Source of the DNA: MGNI01 sp964353875
GTDB taxonomy: Bacteria; Chloroflexota; Anaerolineae; Anaerolineales; E44-bin32
Assembly (NCBI GenBank): GCA_964353875.1
Contig: CAYGXU010000164.1
Location: forward strand, 1 to 5,161
Length of the DNA: 5,161 bases
Reading direction: 5' to 3'
Part shown: positions 1-5,161 of the stretch, piece after piece
Numbering within the stretch: the stretch's first letter is position 1
Layout of the letters: each line of letters begins with the position of its first letter
The notes under the pieces: generated by a model
Seen by the model: only the letters and a program-made list of their open reading frames with translations
Databases searched by the model: none
What the model was told of the DNA's origin: nothing
Program-made: the position numbers and the translations under genes

Positions 1-1708
1 GAGGTGTGGCCTGCAGGAAGCTTTGCCCAATTGCCAGGCTAACCGCATCATGCGGCCCCCATTCCTCCCCATACCGCTCTGTTTTGGCGTCAGGATCGGG
101 TACTAACCCGGCCTCGTCGCCAATCTCAATCCCCGTCGGCTGGCCCAATCCGAAGCCTTTGGCCATATCCGACAAAGCGGTGGTCAATCCCTGGTTATAA
201 AGATCATTGCCGATGTGATAAAACCAGGGATTACATGATCGAATGAGACCTTGTTCAAGGGAAATCTCCCCTTGGGCAGGCAATCCACGTTCGTAAGTCC
301 AATCATAATAGACCTTATCGGGTAATTCGCGGAAATCACTACCACAGTTGTAGATCGTCTCAGGCGTGTAGTAACCCGATTCGAGCGCAGCAGCCATGGT
401 GATGATCTTAAACACCGATCCCAATGGATACAACCCGCGTGTCGCGCGGTCGAAGAGCGGTTGATTCGCATCGCCGAAGATCTCCTGCAGACCCGCGCCG
501 CTAAAAGGATGTTGTGGGTCGAAGAAATTCGGGTCGAAACCTGGCGAGGACACCATTGCCAGGACCGCTCCGCTATCGCGTTCCAATACCACGATGGCTC
601 CGGTGAAATCCTGTATCGCTTCCTGTGCCTGGCGTTGAAGCTCACGATCGATCGTCGAATAGACCGCCAGCGGCGCTTCCGCGGCCACATTGGTCAAGGG
701 CGGTTGTTGAATCTGCCCGTTCGCATCGGTCAGGTAAAGTATGCCGCCTGGCACCCCGCGCAGTTCTTCTTCATATGCCCTTTCCAGACCCAATTGACCT
801 ACAAACTCGTCGCCCAAATAACCTTTTTGCTGGTATTGCTCCAATTGTTCTGTGGAGATTAAACTCACATAGCCGACCGCGTGTGGTGCTAGTCCGCCAC
901 TCAGATAGTAACGCGAAGGATAAGACCGCGATTGGACCCCCCCAACGGAATTCAATGTCCCCTGATAGGGTTGGAACTCTTCTAATGACACCTCCCCCAA
1001 ATGCACCCACCAATCGTATTCTCGAATGTCATCGTACTTCGCCTGGATGCGCTGCTGAGGCTGATCCAGAAGGCGAGAGAGCGCCACCAGCATGGCCTCT
1101 TCCGCCTCCTCATCACCGACCTGATTAGGTACTAGCCACAACGCCACCATATCTGCCTGGGCGACCAATGCCAGACCGTTGCGATCGTAGATGTTCGCTC
1201 GTGTAGGGATGAGGGGCGCCAGGAGAAGTTTTTTATCTGCAGAAAGCTCAGGTAGGATCATCTCGCTTGTCCAGGCGATCTTCCATTCATCTCCGAAGCG
1301 CTTCAAGTCCATCATGGTCTCGCGAGTGATGTCACCTAAGATTGCACTGTGGAGAATCACACGGTAACGGACCTGAGCTACCTCCGGATTAACCAATGAG
1401 GAGACAATCTCGTGATCGACCCCGATCAGATAGGTCGCCTTCCAGACATCTTCGTAACGTTCAAGAAAAGCTGCCTTGGAAAGCCCATCCTTCGTCAGAG
1501 GGCTGAGCATTTCATACATATCCTCAAATCCGCGCTCATTCCAGGCGTTGAGAAAGGTCTTTGCTGCTCCTTCGGCGTCCGGCGCCGAGATGGTTGTCAC
1601 CATCGGTTCTGGCAGCGTCGGACTGGGTCCGGGCGTCGGTGTCCCATCTGTGAAGAGAGTGCAGGATGCAAGTAACAAACTTAAACCGATTAGTATACTT
1701 CGCTTCAT
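1..1708 (-). CDS. Class B penicillin-binding protein, lipoprotein with MecA_N-like domain (C-terminus cut by window edge)
   Basis: This is a D,D-transpeptidase that would cross-link peptidoglycan on the outer face of the cytoplasmic membrane. The window holds 569 codons of it, with no stop. Residues 1-16 form a lipoprotein signal (basic MKR, hydrophobic stretch, lipobox LLASC), so Cys16 should be lipidated. A Pro/Thr-rich linker follows (about 20-40), then an NTF2/MecA_N-like domain (about 44-150, with an AxxFLNAW-type start). The PBP dimerisation domain starts near the TRANIYDRNG stretch (about 169-178). The transpeptidase domain starts near 350 (STIDRELQRQA). The catalytic SxxK is S431-V-F-K434 and the SxN motif is S491-C-N493. 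The region before the edge (TGIEIGDEAG, AIGQSF) is typical of the family, but the KTG motif would lie beyond position 1. The start ATG overlaps the maf stop (ATGA) and is preceded by a purine-rich GATGGGAAAA, which implies translational coupling to maf. The PBP identity is firm; whether it serves elongation, division or an accessory role cannot be told. Confidence 0.95.
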   Translation of the reverse strand, partial: MKRSILIGLSLLLASCTLFTDGTPTPGPSPTLPEPMVTTISAPDAEGAAKTFLNAWNERGFEDMYEMLSPLTKDGLSKAAFLERYEDVWKATYLIGVDHEIVSSLVNPEVAQVRYRVILHSAILGDITRETMMDLKRFGDEWKIAWTSEMILPELSADKKLLLAPLIPTRANIYDRNGLALVAQADMVALWLVPNQVGDEEAEEAMLVALSRLLDQPQQRIQAKYDDIREYDWWVHLGEVSLEEFQPYQGTLNSVGGVQSRSYPSRYYLSGGLAPHAVGYVSLISTEQLEQYQQKGYLGDEFVGQLGLERAYEEELRGVPGGILYLTDANGQIQQPPLTNVAAEAPLAVYSTIDRELQRQAQEAIQDFTGAIVVLERDSGAVLAMVSSPGFDPNFFDPQHPFSGAGLQEIFGDANQPLFDRATRGLYPLGSVFKIITMAAALESGYYTPETIYNCGSDFRELPDKVYYDWTYERGLPAQGEISLEQGLIRSCNPWFYHIGNDLYNQGLTTALSDMAKGFGLGQPTGIEIGDEAGLVPDPDAKTERYGEEWGPHDAVSLAIGQSFLQATP

Positions 1709-2400
1709 TTTTCCCATCTCAAGATTGTTGGAAATATTGTGCATTCATAACCTGTATAAGCCTGACACTTCTCAGGAAGAGCCTCCGGCGGTTGAATATC
1801 CATTTCGCGCATGCTACGCATCAGATGGCACAAAGGCAGTCCCATCACGTTGGCATAACAACCCTCCATCCGAGCTTCATCCACCGGGTTGAAACTGTCA
1901 TCCTGGATGCCGTAAGCCCCGGCTTTATCCAATGGGCTGCCTGAATCAATATAGGCTTCAAGCGCTTTTAATGAGTAGGAACGCATGGGCACTTCCGTTT
2001 CACAAGTATCCACAAATACCCGCTCTGATTGCATATCGATAAGAGCGATGGCCGTGATCACACGATGGACACATCCACGCAAATGCAACAACATTCGTCT
2101 CGCCTGATCGGCATCCGAAGGTTTTCCCAGGATCTGATCGCCATCCACGACGATGGTATCGGCGGCGAAGATGATGCCGATTCCATGCTCCTCTTTCAGC
2201 GCGGTACGCGCTTTCTTCAGCGCCAACCTACTTACATAGATTTCCGGCTTCTCGTCTTCCTCTCGCATTTCATCAATGGAAGCAGGTCGAACCTCAGCCT
2301 TCCAACCTAAAAGCGTCCACAGTTCTCGTCGCCGGGGAGAACTAGAGGCTAAGATCCAGCGTTGATTACAGCCTTCGATAATCCTCTCTCCAACTCTCAT
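1705..2400 (-). CDS. maf: Maf family nucleoside triphosphate pyrophosphatase (dTTP/UTP type)
   Basis: Maf proteins are cytoplasmic pyrophosphatases that hydrolyse non-canonical or surplus NTPs to NMP plus PPi; they were first named as septum-formation inhibitors. The 231-residue protein carries the whole family pattern: ILASSSPRRREL (16-27), AADTIVVDG with the catalytic Asp81 (79-87), GKP (92-94), HRVITAIAL (112-120), DSGSPLDKAGAYGIQ (152-166) and GCYANVMGLPL (180-190). The AGAYGIQ segment with Gln166 resembles the YhdE-type dTTP/UTP enzymes more than the m7GTP-specific YceF type; this substrate call is an inference. The start is supported by GCGGAG five bases upstream and by correct spacing to the SSSPRR motif; the first 14 residues are slightly longer than usual. 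After the last family motif there is a tail of about 40 residues with Cys212 and Cys220 (CQAYTGYEC) that is not part of the minimal Maf fold. The gene is the first intact one of the minus-strand unit, and its stop overlaps the start of the penicillin-binding protein gene. Confidence 0.96.
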   Translation of the reverse strand: MRVGERIIEGCNQRWILASSSPRRRELWTLLGWKAEVRPASIDEMREEDEKPEIYVSRLALKKARTALKEEHGIGIIFAADTIVVDGDQILGKPSDADQARRMLLHLRGCVHRVITAIALIDMQSERVFVDTCETEVPMRSYSLKALEAYIDSGSPLDKAGAYGIQDDSFNPVDEARMEGCYANVMGLPLCHLMRSMREMDIQPPEALPEKCQAYTGYECTIFPTILRWEK

Positions 2401-2405
2401 GGTTT

Positions 2406-2411
2406 CTCCGC
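2406..2411 (-). promoter_or_regulatory. Ribosome binding site of maf
   Basis: On the minus strand GCGGAG precedes the ATG at 2400 with a 5-nt spacer. It supports this start over later in-frame Met codons, all of which would remove the conserved ILASSSPRR motif. Confidence 0.6.
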
Positions 2412-2427
2412 TTCAACCTCTCCCTGA

Positions 2428-2444
2428 CTGGTAAGTATTACCAG
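2428..2444. repeat. 17-bp palindrome CTGGTAA-GTA-TTACCAG upstream of maf
   Basis: Two perfect 7-bp arms flank a 3-bp centre, 28 bp upstream of the maf start codon. It could be a regulator-binding operator or a small hairpin in the maf leader. The GGT...ACC half-sites recall GntR-type operators, but the gap between them is 7 bp here rather than the 3 bp of FadR sites, so no regulator is named. It lies within the decayed reading frame upstream of maf, so it may also be a chance leftover of coding sequence. Confidence 0.4.
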
Positions 2445-2634
2445 CGCGGATTCCAATTCTAACATAGCCATGATCCATTCCAGGTCCGATCACATTGCAT
2501 ATCCATTGGCCGTGCAGATGAATAGTATCTCGTTCTTGGCCATACTAATTGTGATTGTTTTGGCATAATTTCTCTTCTTGATTGAAGCAAAATGGGAAAT
2601 TGAGGCGGAAACCAAAATAACCCATATCGATTAA

Positions 2635-2663
2635 CATCACAGCACCCAGATCTTCCTGTGATG
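2635..2663. repeat. Inverted repeat CATCACAG-N13-CTGTGATG upstream of rarA
   Basis: Two perfect 8-bp arms (2635-2642 and 2656-2663) are separated by 13 bp that contain the palindrome AGATCT. The repeat ends 25 bp before the rarA start codon and its last two bases form the TG of an extended -10 promoter candidate. If that promoter is real, the repeat spans about -42 to -14, a typical place for a repressor operator. An mRNA hairpin is the alternative if transcription starts further upstream. Confidence 0.45.
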
Positions 2664-2670
2664 GTAGAAT
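2662..2670 (+). promoter_or_regulatory. Candidate extended -10 promoter of rarA (TGG-TAGAAT)
   Basis: TAGAAT at 2665-2670 differs from the TATAAT consensus at one base and is preceded by TGN, the extended -10 element. No good -35 hexamer is found 16-18 bp upstream, which is tolerated in extended -10 promoters. The start of transcription would fall near 2677, giving a leader of only about 12 nt that contains AGGT as a weak ribosome binding site. A weaker alternative is TTGAGG (2600-2605) with CATATC (2623-2628). Confidence 0.3.
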
Positions 2671-2688
2671 CCGGTCAGGTAGATTTCG

Positions 2689-4104
2689 ATGGACCTTTTT
2701 GACTATTCCATGAAGGAACGTATGGCTCGAGAAGCACCTCTGGCTGCCCGTATGCGCCCGCGCACCCTGGAGGAGTTCGTCGGACAGGAGGACATCGTTG
2801 GCGAGGGACGGCTCTTGAGGAGGGCGATCGAAACCGATCACCTCTTCTCCTCCATCATCCTTTGGGGTCCTCCGGGTACAGGCAAAACCACGCTGGCAAT
2901 GATCATTGCCAATACAACCAGGTCACACTTCGAGACCATCTCTGCCGTTTTGGCAGGCAAAGCCGATCTTAGGCGAGTCATCGATGCTGCCCGCGAAAGA
3001 CGTAAATTACACAAGCAACGCACGATCCTTTTCATCGATGAGGTCCATCGTTGGAATAAAGCGCAACAGGATGCTCTGCTTCCCCATGTCGAGAATGGCG
3101 CCATCACCCTCATCGGCGCCACAACTGAAAATCCCTATTTCGAAGTGATCGGGGCATTGGTCTCACGCTCCAGGATCTTCCAACTGCGCCCACTCGAAGA
3201 TACCGATGTGAGTCAATTGATCCTGACTGCCATCGCTGATTCTGAGAGGGGCTATGGCAAACGCAAGGTGCATTTGGATGATGAGGCTTTGAAACACCTC
3301 GTTCGTGTTGCAGGAGGCGATGCACGGAACGCTCTCAATGCCCTTGAATTGGCGGTCGAATCAACCCCAGCTGGCACCCATGGGGAAATCATTATCGACC
3401 TCAATATCGCGCAAGAATCGATCCAACGGCGCGCGATCCTCTACGACAAAGATGGCGATGTCCACTACGATACGATCTCAGCCTTTATTAAATCGATCCG
3501 GGGATCCGATCCTGATGCAGCTCTCTATTGGTTGGCGAAGATGCTCTACGCGGGTGAATCGCCACGCTTTATCTTGCGCCGCTTGCTCATCCTCGCCTCG
3601 GAGGATATTGGATTGGCTGATCCGATGGCTTTGGTGGTTGCCTCGGCCGCGATGCAATCCTTCGAATTTGTCGGCCTGCCTGAGGGCGTCTACCCCCTGG
3701 CCGAAGCCACCCTCTATCTGGCAACCGCGTCCAAGTCCAACTCCGCTACGTCCTATTTCAAAGCCTATAAATTAATCGAAGAGGAAGGCATCGTAGACGT
3801 TCCCAGTCACTTGCAGGATGCCAGTCGGGATGCGGAAGCTCTCGGTCATGGCAAGGGATACCAATACCCGCACGAGTTCCCCGATCATCACATCGGACAA
3901 CAATACCTTCCTGCAAATCTCCTGGGGACATACTTCTACAAGCCATCCGATCAGGGAAATGAAACTGCTGTTCGAGAACGTCTTGAACGTTGGCGTCGGG
4001 CACAACGCCAGGCTCTTGACATCGAGGAGACATTTGAACCTCCGGATCTGTCTGAACAACAGATTGATGCCATTAAACATCATCATATCCGTGATCGCAG
4101 CTAG
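2689..4104 (+). CDS. rarA: Replication-associated recombination protein A (RarA/MgsA, AAA+ ATPase)
   Basis: RarA is the bacterial relative of eukaryotic WRNIP1/Mgs1. It is a tetrameric DNA-dependent ATPase that acts at stalled forks and single-stranded gaps. The 471-residue protein is slightly longer than the E. coli one (about 447). It begins with the conserved PLAARMRPRTLEEFVGQ (17-33). It then has Walker A GPPGTGKT (60-67, Lys66), Walker B ILFIDEVHRWNK (113-124, Asp117/Glu118), sensor 1 GATTENP (143-149), the arginine-finger region SRSR (159-162) and the sensor 2 segment GGDARNALN (209-217). The C-terminal half carries the MgsA tetramerisation region, with ISAFIKSIRGSDPDAALYW, ASEDIG and the KSNSA stretch. 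The usual Phe of HRFNK is Trp122 here. The ATG at 2689 is chosen because MDLFDYS directly precedes the conserved block; only a weak AGGT lies upstream. The gene is read divergently from maf and is followed after 18 nt by a phosphatase gene on the same strand, so both are probably co-transcribed. Confidence 0.97.
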   Translation: MDLFDYSMKERMAREAPLAARMRPRTLEEFVGQEDIVGEGRLLRRAIETDHLFSSIILWGPPGTGKTTLAMIIANTTRSHFETISAVLAGKADLRRVIDAARERRKLHKQRTILFIDEVHRWNKAQQDALLPHVENGAITLIGATTENPYFEVIGALVSRSRIFQLRPLEDTDVSQLILTAIADSERGYGKRKVHLDDEALKHLVRVAGGDARNALNALELAVESTPAGTHGEIIIDLNIAQESIQRRAILYDKDGDVHYDTISAFIKSIRGSDPDAALYWLAKMLYAGESPRFILRRLLILASEDIGLADPMALVVASAAMQSFEFVGLPEGVYPLAEATLYLATASKSNSATSYFKAYKLIEEEGIVDVPSHLQDASRDAEALGHGKGYQYPHEFPDHHIGQQYLPANLLGTYFYKPSDQGNETAVRERLERWRRAQRQALDIEETFEPPDLSEQQIDAIKHHHIRDRS

Positions 4105-4111
4105 TGGCATC

Positions 4112-4118
4112 AGAGGGA
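4112..4118 (+). promoter_or_regulatory. Ribosome binding site of the histidine phosphatase gene
   Basis: AGAGGGA lies four bases before the ATG at 4123, within the 18-nt gap after the rarA stop. It is the clearest ribosome binding site in the window and fixes the start directly before the RHA catalytic motif. Confidence 0.65.
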
Positions 4119-4122
4119 CGAT

Positions 4123-4743
4123 ATGACCAGGATTTACCTCATTCGCCACGCCGAGAACGATTTCATTCAGAAGGGGAAGCTGGCAGGTTGGCTTCCAGGC
4201 GTTCATTTAAATGGGCGTGGACGTGCGCAGGCCAAAGCACTGGCTGAGATCCTGGCCGATGTGCAACTCAAAGCGATTCACGCCAGCCCTTTGGAACGTA
4301 CTGTAGAGACGGCAGAGCCGATCGCTCAAGCCGTGGGGTTAAACGTGACCTCCTGCCCGGGTTTGGGCGAAATTCATTATGGTGAATGGGAAGGGCGTTC
4401 ACTTAAAATCCTAAGACGGCGTAAATTATGGCCAATGATTCAGCAGACGCCCTCCCTGGTACGCTTCCCAAAGGGAGAATCTTTCGTAGAAGCGCAAGGT
4501 CGTGCCGTGGCTGCGATCGAAACCCTTCGCCAAAACCATGCACACTCCAAATCCACCTTCGCCTGTGTAACCCACTCGGATGTGATCAAACTCATCCTTG
4601 CCCATTATTTGGGTATCCCCCTTGATCTCTTCCAACGCCTGACCGTCATGCCTGCTTCGATCAGTATCCTGGAAGTCGGTACACAGGTCAGATTGATTTC
4701 TCTCAACGATACAAGAGCTACTTTAGCCAGCATGAGAGAATGA
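4123..4743 (+). CDS. Histidine phosphatase family protein, MSMEG_4193-type putative phosphomutase
   Basis: This is a member of the histidine phosphatase (phosphoglycerate-mutase-like) superfamily, which works through a phospho-histidine intermediate; the natural substrate is unknown. In 206 residues it has the catalytic block LIRHAEN (6-12; Arg8, nucleophile His9), the second Arg in ASPLERTVETA (54-64, Arg59), the acid residue Glu83 in LGEIHYGEWEGR, and the second His in CVTHSDVIK (148-156, His151). The LAGWLPGVHLNGRG segment (20-33) and the WPMIQQTPSLVRFPKGES segment (103-120) are what I recall as marks of the MSMEG_4193 branch rather than of true glycolytic phosphoglycerate mutase. Ala10 replaces the more common Gly of the RHG motif, which is not disabling. 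The placement directly before a DUF3090 gene supports the family call, since these two go together in Actinobacteria and Chloroflexota. No signal peptide is seen, so it is cytoplasmic. Confidence 0.92.
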   Translation: MTRIYLIRHAENDFIQKGKLAGWLPGVHLNGRGRAQAKALAEILADVQLKAIHASPLERTVETAEPIAQAVGLNVTSCPGLGEIHYGEWEGRSLKILRRRKLWPMIQQTPSLVRFPKGESFVEAQGRAVAAIETLRQNHAHSKSTFACVTHSDVIKLILAHYLGIPLDLFQRLTVMPASISILEVGTQVRLISLNDTRATLASMRE

Positions 4744-4794
4744 TATACTTCCAATTAGGGATGTTAAATTCTCGAAGAGAGCGGACTTCCAGCG

Positions 4795-5161
4795 ATGGAT
4801 TTTGAATTAAAGCCTGTCTCCCGTATCAGGACTGCTGCGATTGGCGAGCCTGGAGAACGTGTATTCTATTTGCAGGCCAGCACCAATGAGCAATTGGTGA
4901 CTCTATTAATAGAAAAACAACAGGTCCAATCCCTGGCAATCGGAGTTGAACAATTTCTCCAGGATTTAAGTAAACGCCACCCTAATCTTCCTGAGGCGTC
5001 AGCGGATTATGATGAAAAAGAGATGGCATTGGATAGACCGATTGATCCTGCCTTCCGTATCGGTCAGATCGGCTTGGGGTATGACGATGAAACTGACCTC
5101 CTGGTTTTGGTGGCACGCGAATTAATAACTGAGGGTGAGGAAGAGCGAGAGCCTTCCGTCG
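4795..5161 (+). CDS. DUF3090 family protein (C-terminus cut by window edge)
   Basis: The first 122 codons of an open frame run off the right edge. Residues 1-50 contain the pattern I recall for DUF3090: a start like (F)ELKPVSRI, then GEPGERVFYLQA (17-28), then LVTLLIEKQQVQSLAIGV (34-51). The later PAFRIGQIGLGYDDETDLLVL region also fits. No catalytic motif is known for the family and its function is unassigned. There is no signal peptide or membrane segment in the visible part. The start is the ATG at 4795, 51 nt after the phosphatase stop, with only a loose purine-rich AGAGAGCGGA upstream; no earlier in-frame ATG exists in the gap. It is on the same strand as the phosphatase and RarA genes. 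From memory of other genomes, a SCO1664-family protein with a kinase-like fold normally follows, which would be outside this window. Confidence 0.9.
   Translation, partial: MDFELKPVSRIRTAAIGEPGERVFYLQASTNEQLVTLLIEKQQVQSLAIGVEQFLQDLSKRHPNLPEASADYDEKEMALDRPIDPAFRIGQIGLGYDDETDLLVLVARELITEGEEEREPSV

Larger units (their letters stand above)
2397..2543 (-). pseudogene. Possible remnant of a low-molecular-weight protein phosphatase gene
   Basis: Reading the minus strand from the ATG at 2543 gives MAKNEILFICTANGYAM, then a TGA at 2492-2490. The first part matches the N-terminal beta strand and start of the phosphate loop of low-molecular-weight protein tyrosine/arginine phosphatases, whose signature is roughly ILF(V/I)CT(G/A)NxCRSPMAE. 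The essential Arg and the CRSP part are not present in this frame. After the stop the same frame stays open for 30 codons, including an ATG at 2471 that would give a 24-residue peptide, and ends at a TGA (2399-2397) that overlaps the maf ATG. The natural reading is a gene that once preceded maf in an operon and lost most of its body (an intact member has about 150 residues). No Shine-Dalgarno sequence is visible before 2543. The match is short (about 8 residues), so chance similarity or a short leader peptide remains possible. Confidence 0.4.

Noticed and set aside
184..690. 168-codon open frame on the minus strand
   Set aside because: It is an alternative frame inside the penicillin-binding protein gene, Arg/Ser-rich with no domain pattern, while the other frame shows SxxK and SxN motifs.
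461..1128. Long plus-strand open frames (133 and 167 codons)
   Set aside because: They are antisense to the transpeptidase gene and have biased, motif-free translations.
2635..2663. CRP-type binding site
   Set aside because: The TGTGA and TCACA elements are in the everted order (TCACA first) and 13 bp or more apart, unlike TGTGA-N6-TCACA.
2545..2841. 98-codon minus-strand frame overlapping the start of rarA
   Set aside because: About half lies antisense to the conserved N-terminus of rarA, with no recognisable motif and no ribosome binding site noticed.
3305..3775. 156-codon plus-strand frame inside rarA
   Set aside because: It is a +1 shadow of the MgsA C-terminal region, which is intact in the other frame.
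3772..4206. 144-codon minus-strand frame across the rarA/phosphatase junction
   Set aside because: It is antisense to two well-supported genes and covers the clear AGAGGGA ribosome binding site; no family resemblance seen.
4123..4743. Glycolytic phosphoglycerate mutase (gpmA)
   Set aside because: The length and the LAGWLPGVHLN and FPKGES segments fit the MSMEG_4193 branch, and the DUF3090 neighbour agrees; the gpm symbol would be misleading.
4744..4794. Separate promoter or terminator between the phosphatase and DUF3090 genes
   Set aside because: TATACT at 4744-4749 lacks a convincing -35 element, and the only inverted repeat (GAAG...CTTC) is too short for a terminator and has no U-tract.

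Overview
The window looks like a chromosomal segment from a member of the Chloroflexota, most likely an Anaerolineae-type bacterium. This is inferred from the gene families and their order: a DUF3090 protein next to an MSMEG_4193-type phosphomutase, a lipoprotein class B penicillin-binding protein with a MecA_N-like domain, and a Maf protein with a Cys-containing tail. No RNA gene or taxonomic marker confirms it. Base composition is moderate and looks even across the window. I see no insertion sequence, CRISPR array, tRNA or rRNA.

The layout is two divergent transcription units separated by about 290 bp. The minus-strand unit (positions 1 to 2400) encodes a Maf nucleotide pyrophosphatase followed by a class B penicillin-binding protein, joined by a 4-nt ATGA stop/start overlap. 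The penicillin-binding protein runs off the left edge before its third catalytic motif. The plus-strand unit (2689 to 5161) encodes the RarA/MgsA replication-associated AAA+ ATPase, then a histidine-phosphatase (MSMEG_4193 family) 18 nt downstream, then a DUF3090 protein that runs off the right edge.

The divergent intergenic region holds the least obvious content. On the minus strand, 2543 to 2397 starts with a short stretch that reads like the N-terminus and phosphate-loop start of a low-molecular-weight protein phosphatase. It stops after 17 codons, then stays open in the same frame until its stop overlaps the maf start codon. I read it as a probable decayed gene that once headed the maf operon. 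On the plus-strand side, an 8-bp inverted repeat abuts an extended -10 promoter candidate for rarA, and a 17-bp palindrome lies close upstream of maf.

Functionally, the left unit concerns nucleotide-pool hygiene or division control (Maf) and peptidoglycan cross-linking. The right unit couples a DNA-replication/repair ATPase to two members of a conserved but functionally unassigned gene set. From memory, the third member (SCO1664 family, kinase-like) usually follows DUF3090 and would lie just past the right edge. No wholly new system can be demonstrated; the uncharacterised phosphomutase/DUF3090 pair and the putative phosphatase remnant are the best leads.
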